Source of the DNA: Nocardioides albertanoniae | GTDB lineage: Bacteria > Actinomycetota > Actinomycetes > Propionibacteriales > Nocardioidaceae | Assembly: GCF_006716315.1 (NCBI RefSeq) | Contig: NZ_VFOV01000001.1 | Coordinates: 540,501-604,500 of the forward strand | Reading direction: 5' to 3' | DNA length: 64,000 bases | In this document: positions 16,893 through 25,958 of the stretch, piece by piece | Numbering within the stretch: the first letter of the stretch is position 1 | Layout: each line of letters starts with the position of its first letter | Notes under the pieces: model-generated | Told to the model about the DNA's origin: nothing | Databases searched by the model: none | Seen by the model: the letters and a program-made list of their open reading frames with translations, nothing else | Made by a program: the position numbers and the translations under genes

Positions 16893-18260
16893 TCAGCCCC
16901 AGCTGGGGGAGTAGGGGCGGTTGAAGGCGTCGGGCCGGAACGGGATGAACCTGGCCGGGCCGAGGTCGAGGGACTCGGCGACGCGGTTCATCCGCGGCGG
17001 CGTCTCGCGACCGTGCCAGTCGCCGGTGTCGAGGCGGTGCAGCAGCAGGTGGGCTGCGGCGACGCGCTCGGCGTCGGAGAAGCCGCAGTGCGTCGGCGCC
17101 TCGACGTACGTCTGGCGCAGCAGGTGCGAGTTGCCCGCTCGGGTGACCTCGTCCTGGTACTCGCTCTGCTGGGCGACGGTGGAGATCTGGTCGCCGATGT
17201 TGCTCATCGTCACGACCGGCACGCTGATCCGGCCGTCGAACTCCGTGCCGAGCTCGAACTGCTCGACGGCGTCGGGGTCGGCGCTGATCCGCGGGGCGCC
17301 GTCGACGGCCGCGACATCGGCCTCGAGCGACAGCCCGGCCTCGCGGTAGAGCTGGTCGACCACATGCCGTGCCGCGGGCGAGGCGGTGGAGAGCTGCTCG
17401 GCGTAGTCGACCCCGGTGTTCCAGGAGGGGTTGCCGCCGAGGATGGTCTCGAACGACCGGCGGCTGCTCATCGCCTGGCCGATGTAGGGGAGCGAGTCGG
17501 CGGAGAGAGCGCCGTACCAGCCACGCTGGTAGGCATCGATGTCCCGCGGAGCCGGTCGCGGCGCCGACTCCGACCACGCCGGCAGCTGTCCGATCGTCGC
17601 CGCCAGCGCGATCCGGGCGCGCCCCTCGGGGGTCTTCTGGGCCTCGGCGAGGTGCTGCTGCCATGCGGCGACCGACCCGCTGACGTCCTCGGGGATGCCG
17701 ACCACGGGCAGGGTGCCGGCCGGGTCGAGCAGCGTGGAGAGGACGAAGACGGTGTCGAGCTTCTGGTTCCACTGCGACACGGTGCCGGACAGCCCGCCAC
17801 ACAGGGAGACCACGCCGTCGATCGCATCCGGATAGTGCTGCGCGACGCCGGCGGCGACGAACCCGCCCATCGAGCTGCCCATCGTGATCCTGCGGTCGGC
17901 CTTGCCGGCGGTCGCCTCGAACCGGTCCAGCGCCTCCACCTGGTTGGCGATGGCCGCCGGGATGTTCCATCCCGTCACCGTGCGAGAGGTCCCGCCGTAC
18001 GCCGCACCCTCGCCGACCAGGTGCTGGGCCGTCGGTGACGCGTCGGCCGAGCCGGCGAAGTCCATGTCGACGAAGACGGTGCCGTTCCAGTCGTCCGGGA
18101 CGAGGAACCGGTAGGGCGTCGAGTCGGCCAGGTGTCCGCTGATCACGGTGTCCTCCGTCGCTCCCATGGCAGGGCTGCTGGTCGTCATCAGTGCCGGCGT
18201 CGCCACCAGCGCCGCGGCGGCTGCGGCGATCACAGCTCTCGGTCGTGCTCTGAGGTTCAT
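16893..18260 (-). CDS. Secreted alpha/beta hydrolase
   Basis: A 455-residue protein with a Sec/Tat-like N-terminus (NLRARPRAVIAAAAAALVATPALM...AMGA, about 35 residues). The nucleophile elbow is MGSSMGGF near residue 125, and a plausible catalytic His sits in EAPTHCGFSDAE near residue 400. It begins with ATG at 18260, overlapping the exporter stop by one base (TGATG). It is the last gene of the five-gene minus operon headed by the CoA-transferase. As a secreted esterase or amidase it could release the substrate that the operon then handles. Distant similarity to tannase/feruloyl-esterase-like secreted hydrolases cannot be tested here. Confidence 0.8.
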   Translation of the reverse strand: MNLRARPRAVIAAAAAALVATPALMTTSSPAMGATEDTVISGHLADSTPYRFLVPDDWNGTVFVDMDFAGSADASPTAQHLVGEGAAYGGTSRTVTGWNIPAAIANQVEALDRFEATAGKADRRITMGSSMGGFVAAGVAQHYPDAIDGVVSLCGGLSGTVSQWNQKLDTVFVLSTLLDPAGTLPVVGIPEDVSGSVAAWQQHLAEAQKTPEGRARIALAATIGQLPAWSESAPRPAPRDIDAYQRGWYGALSADSLPYIGQAMSSRRSFETILGGNPSWNTGVDYAEQLSTASPAARHVVDQLYREAGLSLEADVAAVDGAPRISADPDAVEQFELGTEFDGRISVPVVTMSNIGDQISTVAQQSEYQDEVTRAGNSHLLRQTYVEAPTHCGFSDAERVAAAHLLLHRLDTGDWHGRETPPRMNRVAESLDLGPARFIPFRPDAFNRPYSPSWG

Positions 18261-19489
18261 CACAACTCACTTTCATGGTCGGTCGTGCATCGCGGCGGTC
18301 GGTCGCCACGTCGTGGGGGCCGGAGGACGACGGCGATCGCGCAGGTCACCGCGACCGCGGCGCCCACCAGCAGGGACACATGGGCAGAGGAGCGGTCGAT
18401 GATCCAGCCGCTGATCAGGCCGCCGAACGGGGCCATCCCGACGTTGCCGAGCAGCATCAGCGCCATCACCCGACCGACCGCGCCCGGCGGCGCCGCTGCC
18501 TGTGCGGCCGCATTGATGACCGCCGTGTAGAAGCCGAAGCCGAGGCCGAGGACAGGCGCGAGCAGGAGGAAGAGCGGGAGGGTGCCGGGCAGGGCGCTGG
18601 TGAACAGGGTCGTCCCCAGCAGCGCGCAGCCCGTCGCGAGCGTGCCCGTCGACACCCGGGGCAGCGCCGTGGCGACCAGGCCGCCGACCACGGCGCCCAC
18701 CGCGTTGAGCACGTGGTTGAGCCCGACGCTCGTCGCCGACCCGTGGAAGGTCAGCGACACCATCGAGGTGAGCACGATGTTGAGGTTGAGCGCCAGCAGC
18801 GCGATCGCCGCGTTGACGATCAGGAGGAGCCTCAGCGACCGGTCGCGCAGAAGCCCGCCGAGCCCACCGCGCAAGGGATCGGGGCGGTGGCCGGCGCGCT
18901 CCTCCCGGGGCCTCACGAAGAGCAGCAGCACGAACACGAGCACGAAGGAGGCCGCGTTCGCCAGCAGACACACCACCGGGCCCGCCGCCTGGAACAGCAG
19001 CCCGGCCAGCCCGGGCCCGATGGACCGGCCGGCGGCCACCGCGATCGTGCTCAGCGAGACCGCGCGACCGAGCCGGTCCGCGCTCACCAGCGACCGGATG
19101 ATCGCCTGTGCGGCGACCCGTTCGAAGGCGTTCACCGCTCCCAGGCAGGCGACCAGCCCGTAGACCACGGCGAGGCTCGCGTTGTCGGTCGCGACGGCTG
19201 CGGCGAGCAGGAGGACCACGACCGCAGACAGCGCCGCCCCGACCAGCAGCACCGTGCGCGAGCTGACCCGGTCGACGATGCGGCCCGCATGGATGCTGAG
19301 CAGCAGGATCGGCAGGAACTGCGCGAAGGTCACCCCGCCCAGCGCCTGTGCGCTGCCGGTCGCCTCGAGCACCACCAGCGACAGGGCGAGATTCTGGAAC
19401 CAGGTGCCGACGTTCGTCACCACCTGCCCGACGAAGTATCGGAGGAACCCCGGGTGGGCCAGCGGCGACAGGATCCCGTCGTACGTCAT
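18260..19489 (-). CDS. MFS transporter, EntS-like (MFS_3)
   Basis: A 409-residue major facilitator with about 12 hydrophobic segments. The N-terminus HPGFLRYFVGQVVTNVGTWFQNLALSLVVLEATGSAQALG and the loop GRIVDRVSSRTVLLVGA are typical of the EntS/MFS_3 drug- or siderophore-exporter group. The later LMLLGNVGMAPFGGLISGWIIDRSS supports this. The ATG at 19489 is chosen because upstream sequence is not hydrophobic and lies inside the preceding gene. It starts 5 bp after the dehydratase-like subunit gene. It probably exports or exchanges a metabolite of the operon; direction of transport is not determined. Confidence 0.85.
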   Translation of the reverse strand: MTYDGILSPLAHPGFLRYFVGQVVTNVGTWFQNLALSLVVLEATGSAQALGGVTFAQFLPILLLSIHAGRIVDRVSSRTVLLVGAALSAVVVLLLAAAVATDNASLAVVYGLVACLGAVNAFERVAAQAIIRSLVSADRLGRAVSLSTIAVAAGRSIGPGLAGLLFQAAGPVVCLLANAASFVLVFVLLLFVRPREERAGHRPDPLRGGLGGLLRDRSLRLLLIVNAAIALLALNLNIVLTSMVSLTFHGSATSVGLNHVLNAVGAVVGGLVATALPRVSTGTLATGCALLGTTLFTSALPGTLPLFLLLAPVLGLGFGFYTAVINAAAQAAAPPGAVGRVMALMLLGNVGMAPFGGLISGWIIDRSSAHVSLLVGAAVAVTCAIAVVLRPPRRGDRPPRCTTDHESEL

Positions 19490-19493
19490 CGGG

Positions 19494-20738
19494 TCAGCCC
19501 CGGGCCGGCACCCGGTCACGCAGGAAGTCGGCGATCCGCTCGGGGATGCGGGCCGCGCCGCTCGAGCGTGAGTCGGCGTTGTTGGCCCGGATCTCCAGGA
19601 CGGGGATGCCCTCGGCCTCCAGCGCCTCGGAGATGAACCGGCCTCCGGGAGTGTCGTCGGCGACCAGATGCACCACGCCGTCGACGCCGTGGGTCTGTGC
19701 CTCCTTGACATACCACTGCGCCGACCAGGGCGGCACGTAGAGCAGGTCGGTCAGGCCGACGAACCTGGCCGCGAGCGCGCGGCGCGGGTCGGGTCCGTAG
19801 CGCACGTAGCCGTCCGCCGCGATCGCCAGATACATCGACCACACGAACACCGCGCCGAACTCCTCGTGGAACCGCTGGTAGAGGTCGAGGTCGGTCCAGA
19901 GTCCGCGGCCGATCCACATGAGCCGGCGCCGCTCGCCAGGGCAGACGGCCACGCCGTCGTCGATGCGTCGGGCCACCTCGTCGTGCAGCCGGCGGGCCGC
20001 ATCGACGGCCCACTGCGAGCCACGGTGCCACTGCGGGACCATCACGGCCGGCATCGTGTCGTTGACCAGGACCGGTGCCGGCCTGGCCTCGGCGAGGAGA
20101 TCACGAGTGCGCCGGTTCCAGCCGGCCTGCTCGTTGGCCAGCCGCATGATCTCCTCGAAGCGGTCCTCGTCGAAGGAGCGGCCTGTGCGCTCTTCCAGCC
20201 ACCCGATCAGGTCATCGATCTCGCCCTGGAGCAGGTCGAGACGATCCGCCCCGAACGCCGTCTCCCACTCGTGGGGCACCAGCTCCCACCATCGCGGAGG
20301 CACCGGGTCTGCGGCCGTACGCGAGAGCAGGAACGTCTCTGTCCCGGGCCGCCGCCCCCACTGCTCGAAGATCTTGTGGGTCACGTCGCCGTGGCCGTCC
20401 GCGATCGCGAACGCCGGGTCCGGGAGGCCGCCCCAGGGCTGCTGCTCGATCGGCAGCGCCTGGGCGCCGAGCGGCATGGCGTCGTACTGCTGGCTGTAGT
20501 CGGGCAGCCCGGCCTCCGCCAACGCACGCATGCTCGCCGGTCCGAGCCGCTTGGCGGCGACGATCGACGCCCACCACTGATTGACCACGTACGGCACGTC
20601 GAACGCGCGCAGCACCTCGTGGGGCGCGTCGGCGTTGACGAGAGCGATCGGGTCGCCGTCGCGCGCGCGTCGCGCGGTCTCGGCGAACCACTGCTTCTGG
20701 TGCTGTGTCGCGGCCCGTGCCGCGTCGAGCCGGCTCAT
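19494..20738 (-). CDS. 2-hydroxyacyl-CoA dehydratase family protein, HgdB/FldB-like, lacking Fe-S cysteines
   Basis: This 414-residue protein follows the D-component fold pattern. The N-terminal part has VNADAPHEVLRAFDVPYVVNQWWASIVAAKRLG, followed by a central helical region. The C-terminal GVDGVVHLV...FISEALEAEGIPVLEIRANNADSR...RIPERIADFLRD is the usual tail. Canonical enzymes use about three Cys ligands for a [4Fe-4S] cluster and perform ATP-activated radical dehydration. Only one Cys (AVCPGE, near residue 268) is present, and the usual late Cys after GVDGVVH is replaced by ADDTPGGR. An oxygen-sensitive canonical chemistry is therefore unlikely. It starts with ATG at 20738 and overlaps the preceding subunit by 4 bp. 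No activator ATPase is visible. Confidence 0.75.
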   Translation of the reverse strand: MSRLDAARAATQHQKQWFAETARRARDGDPIALVNADAPHEVLRAFDVPYVVNQWWASIVAAKRLGPASMRALAEAGLPDYSQQYDAMPLGAQALPIEQQPWGGLPDPAFAIADGHGDVTHKIFEQWGRRPGTETFLLSRTAADPVPPRWWELVPHEWETAFGADRLDLLQGEIDDLIGWLEERTGRSFDEDRFEEIMRLANEQAGWNRRTRDLLAEARPAPVLVNDTMPAVMVPQWHRGSQWAVDAARRLHDEVARRIDDGVAVCPGERRRLMWIGRGLWTDLDLYQRFHEEFGAVFVWSMYLAIAADGYVRYGPDPRRALAARFVGLTDLLYVPPWSAQWYVKEAQTHGVDGVVHLVADDTPGGRFISEALEAEGIPVLEIRANNADSRSSGAARIPERIADFLRDRVPARG

Positions 20739-21865
20739 GAGTCGGTGCCTCCTGCTGGGCCGACGGATGGGCCGACGGATGGGGACGCGAGCACGGCGAC
20801 GACCTCGGCGGCGCTCTCTCGAGCCAGAGCGGCGATGTCCTCGTCGGGCCGGATGCGGGTGCGGGTCACGATCGACACGCCGAGTCGATCGAGCGCGAGC
20901 CGCTGGTGAGCCAGGTCCCAGGTCGGGGCGTCGTCGTGCTCGCGCACCAGGGCGATCGCCGCGCGCGCATGGGTCCGTTCGGCGCACGTCGCGGTGTACG
21001 CCGCGCGTGCCGCGGCCAGGCCACCCGTCGCCGCAGCGGGGCGGGCGAGGTGTGCGGCGGCCAGGGCGTCGATCACCTCGCCGGTCTCCGTCCCGTCGAC
21101 GGCGACGCCGAGCCAGGCGGTGTCACCGGTGTCGTGGTCCTCACCGACGACGACGAGGTCGCCGGTGCGCTCCAGGGCGTCGTAGAGACCGGCGTCGGGG
21201 TGGTTGCTCCCGGTCACGTGCACAGGCGTCGCGCCCGGCGCGACCGCAGCTCCGGCTCCGGAGACCTCGGCGACGGCTTCCTCGGGCGACATCGTGGCGG
21301 CGGCGCAGTAGGCGCGCAGCGCCTCGGCACCCGTGCAGCCACCGTTCCGGCGGCGCTCGCGCATCGTCTCGAGCGCGCTTCCCAGCGCGAGCTCCTGCTC
21401 GGCCGCGCGACGCAGCGACCCGACGTCGGCACGCCGGCCGGTGACCTGCTCGCAGAACTCGAGCAGACGCGCGTACTGCTTCCCCACGAACCGCCGGGCC
21501 GCCGGGCTGTCCAGGCGTGGCGCGTCGACGAGATGCACCGGGAAGGGCAGCCGGCCGCGCTGGGCGAGGATGCGTAGGACGTAGAAGATGCGGAGGTCGG
21601 CCTGGGAGTCATGACAGACCAGCAGCCCGGCGAGATCGTCGTGCCAGCCCGACAGCAGGTCGTCGAGGATCCGCCCGGCTGCGGCATCGACGGTGCCGAG
21701 CAGCTCTGCCGCCTCCGCCGAGACCGGCTCGTGCCAGGAGCCGAAGAGGCGCCGCGGGACGGCGCCGGCCGCGAGCACGAGCTGCCGCGGCACGTCGTCG
21801 CCGACGATGCCGATCAGCGGCATGGTGCCGATGCCAGCGTTGGTGCCCGCGTCGGGGCTGGTCAC
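20735..21865 (-). CDS. 2-hydroxyacyl-CoA dehydratase-like protein, HgdA/FldC-like partner subunit
   Basis: A 376-residue protein that starts with the family-like pattern GTMPLIGIVGDDVPRQLVLAAGAVPRRLFGSWHEP and continues with LAGLLVCHDSQADLRIFYVLRILAQRG (the family usually has a Cys-Asp here) and a second Rossmann-like half ending in LDRLGVSIVTRTRI. The first expected cluster Cys is absent, one candidate (VCHD) is kept, and the remaining Cys (CEQV, GGCTG, AYCAA, TCAE) are not in usual positions. It overlaps the CoA-transferase upstream (ATGA) and the second subunit downstream, so the three are coupled. The C-terminus has a short duplicated SVGP/SVGP. Function is inferred only from fold and context. 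Confidence 0.7.
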   Translation of the reverse strand: MTSPDAGTNAGIGTMPLIGIVGDDVPRQLVLAAGAVPRRLFGSWHEPVSAEAAELLGTVDAAAGRILDDLLSGWHDDLAGLLVCHDSQADLRIFYVLRILAQRGRLPFPVHLVDAPRLDSPAARRFVGKQYARLLEFCEQVTGRRADVGSLRRAAEQELALGSALETMRERRRNGGCTGAEALRAYCAAATMSPEEAVAEVSGAGAAVAPGATPVHVTGSNHPDAGLYDALERTGDLVVVGEDHDTGDTAWLGVAVDGTETGEVIDALAAAHLARPAAATGGLAAARAAYTATCAERTHARAAIALVREHDDAPTWDLAHQRLALDRLGVSIVTRTRIRPDEDIAALARESAAEVVAVLASPSVGPSVGPAGGTDS

Positions 21866-23100
21866 AGCACACCGGCCTCGCGGAGCTTCTCGACCCGGTC
21901 GGCGTCGTAGCCGAGCAGGTCGCCGAGCACGCTGTCGGTGTGCTCGCCCAGGCCCGGAGCCGGAGCGGTGATGTCGACCTTGCTGCGCGAGAAGACCATC
22001 GGCACCCCGCTGCCGTAGAGGCCGTCGTGGTGGCCGAACTTCGGGTGCACGAGCGGGGTGACCTCGCCACGGCCGGTCACCAGCTTGTCGCGCACCGCCT
22101 CGGCCGTGTCGCGCACCGGGGCGACGGGCACCGAGCTGGCACTCAGGGCTGCGAGCGCAGACTCCAGGGGGCGCTCGACCGCCCAGTCGCCGATCATGCG
22201 ATGCAGGAGGTCGGCGTTGGCGACGCGCGCGTCGCGGGTGGCGAAGAGCTCCGAGTTGACCAGGTCGCTGCGGCCGATCGCGGCGAGGACGCCGCTCGCG
22301 AAGGCATCGGTCGGGGCGCAGATGGCGAACCAGCCGTCCTGTGCCCGGAACGTGCCGAAGGGGGCGAGCCGGGGGACCAGCGCGCCCGTACGCAGCGGGA
22401 AGCCGACCGACTCCAGCGCATCGAACGGCTCGCAGGCGACCAGCGAGGTCAGGCTGCCCAGCATCGAGACGTCGACATGCTGTCCTTCGCCCGTACGCTC
22501 GGCGTCGAGCACCGCCGCGAGGGTGCCGATGACGGCGAACAGGGGTGCGACCAGGTCGCCGATCGGCAGCCCGAAGCGCACCGGCGGGTCGCCGGGGTCG
22601 CCGGCGGTCATCATCACGCCGCTGAGCGCCTGGATGATCGTGTCCATGGCTTTGCCGTCGCCGGGCACGCCCTGGGCACCGAAGCCGCTGATCGAGGTGT
22701 AGACGACGCGGTCGTTGACCGCGCGGACGGCCGGATAGTCGATGCCGAGCCGCTCGGTGACTCCTGCGCTGTAGTTCTCGACGACGATGTCGGCGTTGCG
22801 GACCAGGTCGAGGAAGACCTGCCGGCTCTCCGGCTGCTTCAGGTTGAGCGTGATGCTCTCCTTGCCGCGGCCGCGCGACAGCATCGACACCGACATGTCG
22901 TCGGGCGAGGTGCGGCGCATCTGCAGCCCGTCGGCGGTGAGGTAGGGCGAGTTGTTGCGTGAGGAGTCGCCTCCCCGGGTGGGGTTCTCCACCTTGATCA
23001 CCCGCGCGCCGAGGCCGGCGAGCAGCAGTGTCGCGTAGGGGCCGGCGAGCGCTGTCGTCAGATCGATGACGGTCTTTCCTGCCAGGGGTCCCGAACTCAT
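21862..23100 (-). CDS. Class III CoA-transferase (CaiB/BaiF/FldA family)
   Basis: A 412-residue type III CoA-transferase. It has PLAGKTVIDLTTALAGPYATLLLAGLGARVIKVE at the N-terminus, SRGRGKESITLNLKQ near residues 75-89, and the catalytic Asp in KAMDTIIQALSG (Asp153). It moves CoA between carboxylic acids through an aspartyl-CoA thioester intermediate. GAGGTG 4 bp before the ATG at 23100 decides the start. It heads the minus operon and is followed, with ATGA overlap, by the two dehydratase-like subunits. That order parallels FldA-FldBC of phenyllactate dehydration. The promoter contains the GATATCAAG palindrome. Confidence 0.88.
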   Translation of the reverse strand: MSSGPLAGKTVIDLTTALAGPYATLLLAGLGARVIKVENPTRGGDSSRNNSPYLTADGLQMRRTSPDDMSVSMLSRGRGKESITLNLKQPESRQVFLDLVRNADIVVENYSAGVTERLGIDYPAVRAVNDRVVYTSISGFGAQGVPGDGKAMDTIIQALSGVMMTAGDPGDPPVRFGLPIGDLVAPLFAVIGTLAAVLDAERTGEGQHVDVSMLGSLTSLVACEPFDALESVGFPLRTGALVPRLAPFGTFRAQDGWFAICAPTDAFASGVLAAIGRSDLVNSELFATRDARVANADLLHRMIGDWAVERPLESALAALSASSVPVAPVRDTAEAVRDKLVTGRGEVTPLVHPKFGHHDGLYGSGVPMVFSRSKVDITAPAPGLGEHTDSVLGDLLGYDADRVEKLREAGVL

Positions 23101-23125
23101 GTCACACCTCGGCTTCTCGTGATTC

Positions 23126-23146
23126 GATATCAAGCAACTTGATATC
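23126..23146. promoter_or_regulatory. Perfect inverted repeat GATATCAAG-N3-CTTGATATC, operator before the CoA-transferase gene
   Basis: The 9+3+9 bp palindrome lies 26 bp upstream of the CoA-transferase start on the minus strand. It shares the TTGATATCA core with the second site at 23256-23265. Its size and symmetry fit a MarR- or GntR-type dimer. The MarR gene at 27182 is the nearest regulator gene. Confidence 0.65.
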
Positions 23147-23233
23147 ACGGGTTCCTGTGGGTCCACAAGGCTCATCCCGGCAAGGGAAAACTAGGCGCTC
23201 ATGTGCGTCTTTCGATAAATTTCTCCACGACTA

Positions 23234-23265
23234 TTGACAGGATCTCTGACTGATGTTGATATCAA
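23234..23265 (+). promoter_or_regulatory. Sigma-70 promoter of the ABC importer operon with overlapping operator TTGATATCAA
   Basis: A perfect -35 TTGACA (23234-23239), a 17-bp spacer and a -10 TGATAT (23257-23262) precede the substrate-binding protein gene by about 74 bp. The palindrome TTGATATCAA (23256-23265) covers the -10 box, so a repressor bound there would block RNA polymerase. Confidence 0.75.
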
Positions 23266-23335
23266 GTCACATGAGAAGTGCTGTACGTCACATGACCCGC
23301 GGCACGACCGGATCACGACCGAACTGGAGTGCACC

Positions 23336-24247
23336 ATGCAGGTAAGGACGACTGCCTCACTTGTCTCGATCGCCCTCGCCGGGGTCCTGCTCGCGGGCTG
23401 CGCCGAGGGCGCGGCCGAGGAGTCGGGCGCGGAGTCGGGGAAGGTCGACACCGGTGCCCCGCTCTACGACGCGCTCCCGAAGGGCGTCAAGGACGCCGGG
23501 GAGCTCGTGGTCGTGGGCGATGCGCACCCGCCCTATCGCACCGTCGAGAAGGACGGCGAGGTCACCGGCATCGACCCCGACCTGTGGAAGGTGCTGGGCG
23601 AGCAGCTCGGCGTCCCCGTCCGGATGGAGGTGTCCCAGTCGATGCCCAGCATGCTGACCGGGATGCAGTCCGGTCGGTGGCAGGCCTGGAACGGGCCGGT
23701 GCAGGCGAACCCGGAGCGCGAGCGTTCCTTCGACGCCATCACCTGGCTGCAGACTCGCACGGCGTACGTCTTCTCGAAGGAGGGTGCGGACGGGATCGCC
23801 GCCGAGGAGGCCCCGTGCGGTCAGACCATCGCGCTCGTGGGCGGCAGCATCACCGAGAGCGAGGTCGAGAAGCTCAACACGTGGTGCGCCGAGCAGGGTG
23901 AGCCGGCCAACAAGCGGGCCGACTACGCCGACACCAACGCCACGCTCCTCGCGGTGAAGAGCGGCCGCGCCGATGTCGCCGGGATGACCGAGACCGCCGC
24001 GCTCGACGTGACCGCCGCCGACGAGACGTACGACTACGTCACCCAGACCGACGAGCAGGGTTCGGGCGTGAGCCTGCTGGCCCTGCTGACGCCCAAGGAC
24101 AGCGGGATGGGCAAGCCGCTCTACGAGGCGTTCCAGAACATCTTCGACAACGGTGACTACCAGAAGGTGCTCGAGGAATGGGGTCTGGAGCCGGTCGCCG
24201 TCGAGAAGCCGTTGATCAACCCGACCACCGAGCGTGAGCCGTCATGA
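23336..24247 (+). CDS. ABC transporter substrate-binding protein, polar amino acid type
   Basis: A 303-residue family-3 solute-binding lipoprotein. The lipobox is LLAGC at Cys22. The periplasmic fold begins GELVVVGDAHPPYRTVEKDGEVTGIDPDLWKVLGEQLGVPVRMEVSQSMPSMLTGMQSGRWQ, and the second lobe has GQTIALVGGSITESEVEKLNTWC. CTGGAG 6 bp before the ATG at 23336 decides the start. The usual substrate-binding Arg and Asp are not securely assigned; PYRTVEKDG and GIDPDLW are conserved. It overlaps the permease start (ATGA). The ligand may be a 2-hydroxy or amino acid handled by the divergent operon. Confidence 0.88.
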   Translation: MQVRTTASLVSIALAGVLLAGCAEGAAEESGAESGKVDTGAPLYDALPKGVKDAGELVVVGDAHPPYRTVEKDGEVTGIDPDLWKVLGEQLGVPVRMEVSQSMPSMLTGMQSGRWQAWNGPVQANPERERSFDAITWLQTRTAYVFSKEGADGIAAEEAPCGQTIALVGGSITESEVEKLNTWCAEQGEPANKRADYADTNATLLAVKSGRADVAGMTETAALDVTAADETYDYVTQTDEQGSGVSLLALLTPKDSGMGKPLYEAFQNIFDNGDYQKVLEEWGLEPVAVEKPLINPTTEREPS

Positions 24248-25131
24248 CGACGGCCGACGCACTGCTGGTGGCGCCCGACGCGGCGACCGCTCGGCCGAGG
24301 TTCCGGCCGGCACGGCTCGCGGCCGTCGTCGTCCTCGTGGTCGCCGCCGTGCTCGTCCTGACCTGGGCGGCGACCAACCCGCGGTTCGAGTGGGCGGTGG
24401 TCGCCGACCTCATGTTCGACCCGTCGGTGCTGGCCGGCCTGGGGATGACCCTGTTGCTCACCGTCGTCTGCATGGCACTCGGCACCGCCATCGGCACCGC
24501 GGCGGCCGCGGGTCAGCTGAGCGCCTTCGGGCCGATCCGGTGGACCTGCCAGCTCTACGTCGGGCTGCTGCGTGGCGTACCGCCGCTCGTGCAGCTGATC
24601 TTCTGGTTCAACCTCGCCTACCTCGTGCCGCGGCTCTCGGTCGGGTTCGCGTCGTGGTCCGTCAACGACCTCATCACGCCGCTGACCGCAGCGATCATCG
24701 GCCTCAGCCTGCACGAGAGCGCCTACATGGCGGAGATCATCCGGGCGGGGATCATGTCGGTCGACAGCGGGCAGCGCGATGCGGCCCGGGCGATGGGCTA
24801 CTCGGGCAGCCAGACCTTCTGGAAGGTGGTCGTCCCGCAGGCGCTGCGGGTGATCGTGCCACCGTCGGGGAGCCAGTTCATCGCGCTGCTCAAGGGCACC
24901 TCCCTGGTCAGCGTCATCACCCTGACCGACCTCCTCTACTCGGTGCAGATCATCTACGGCCGCACCTACCAGGTCGTGCCGCTGCTCGTCGTGGCCGTGA
25001 TCTGGTACCTCCTCGTCGTGACCCTGCTGACCCTCGTGCAGCGCCGCATCGAGCGCCGGCTCGGCCGCGGCTACGACCGTTCGGGGCCCGCCCGGGAGCG
25101 GGCCCGTTCCCTGGAAGGTGATCCCGCATGA
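24244..25131 (+). CDS. Amino acid ABC transporter permease (HisMQ family)
   Basis: A 295-residue permease with five to six hydrophobic segments. It carries the [24 protein letters not shown] segment and the [20 protein letters not shown] motif. The EAA loop is [61 protein letters not shown], which contacts the ATPase. The N-terminus has one extra hydrophobic segment (about residues 24-43) beyond the minimal five-helix core. A single permease gene implies a homodimer. It overlaps both neighbours by 4 bp. Confidence 0.9.
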   Translation: MTTADALLVAPDAATARPRFRPARLAAVVVLVVAAVLVLTWAATNPRFEWAVVADLMFDPSVLAGLGMTLLLTVVCMALGTAIGTAAAAGQLSAFGPIRWTCQLYVGLLRGVPPLVQLIFWFNLAYLVPRLSVGFASWSVNDLITPLTAAIIGLSLHESAYMAEIIRAGIMSVDSGQRDAARAMGYSGSQTFWKVVVPQALRVIVPPSGSQFIALLKGTSLVSVITLTDLLYSVQIIYGRTYQVVPLLVVAVIWYLLVVTLLTLVQRRIERRLGRGYDRSGPARERARSLEGDPA

Positions 25132-25958
25132 GACAGGCCGTGACAGAGGTATCGACGGAGCCGGTCGTCCGGGTCCAGGACCTGCGCAAGCACTACGGCG
25201 ACAAGGTGGCGCTCGACGGCGTCGACCTCGAGGTCCACGAGCAGGAGGTCGTCGCCGTCCTGGGGCCGTCCGGCTCGGGAAAGTCGACCCTCGTCCGGTG
25301 CATCCACCAGCTCGAGACCATCGACGGTGGAGCCATGTTCCTCGACGGGGAGCTGCTCGGCTACGAGGCGCACCGCGGCGGCTACCGCACCCTGAGCGAG
25401 AGCCGGGTGTGCGTGCAGCGACGGCGGATGGGCATGGTCTTCCAGCAGTTCAACCTGTTCCCCCACTGGACCGTGCTCAAGAACATCGTCGAGCCCGCGA
25501 TCTCCGTCCACGGCCAGTCCCGGCGGCAGGCGGAGGAGCGCGCTCGCGACCTCCTCGACCGGGTCGGCCTGGCCGACAAGGCCGACGCCCACCCGCGTCA
25601 TCTCTCCGGCGGCCAGCAGCAACGGGTGGCGATCGCCCGGGCTGTCGCCGCCAGGCCGCGAGTCGTGCTGTTCGACGAGCCGACCAGCGCGCTCGATCCC
25701 GAGCTGGTCGGTGACGTGCTCCAGGTGATGAAGGACCTCGCCGAGTCCGGCATGACCATGGTCGTGGTCACCCACGAGATGGAGTTCGCCCGCGACGTCG
25801 CCGACCGCTGCGTCTTCATGGCCGACGGCAAGGTCGTCGAGGAAGGCCCCTCGGACCGGTTCTTCGCCGATCCCAGCAGCGAGCGGCTGCGTACGTTCCT
25901 GTCCCGCTACTCCGGTGAGCGTCGTTCGCCGGTCGCATCCGAGAAGGTGTCGTCATGA
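25128..25958 (+). CDS. Amino acid ABC transporter ATP-binding protein
   Basis: A 276-residue PAAT-type ATPase. Walker A is GPSGSGKST (residues 46-54), the Q-loop segment is [17 protein letters not shown], the signature is [14 protein letters not shown], and Walker B with D-loop is [14 protein letters not shown], followed by the H-loop [16 protein letters not shown]. It carries an insert between residues 70 and 95 ([23 protein letters not shown]) that is longer than in GlnQ. It is coupled to the permease by an ATGA overlap and to the CapA-like gene by another. Confidence 0.92.
   Translation: MRQAVTEVSTEPVVRVQDLRKHYGDKVALDGVDLEVHEQEVVAVLGPSGSGKSTLVRCIHQLETIDGGAMFLDGELLGYEAHRGGYRTLSESRVCVQRRRMGMVFQQFNLFPHWTVLKNIVEPAISVHGQSRRQAEERARDLLDRVGLADKADAHPRHLSGGQQQRVAIARAVAARPRVVLFDEPTSALDPELVGDVLQVMKDLAESGMTMVVVTHEMEFARDVADRCVFMADGKVVEEGPSDRFFADPSSERLRTFLSRYSGERRSPVASEKVSS

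Noticed and set aside
19494..21865. Canonical benzoyl-CoA reductase BcrBC assignment
   Set aside because: The Fe-S cysteines are missing and no bcrA/D-type ATPase or ferredoxin gene is present.
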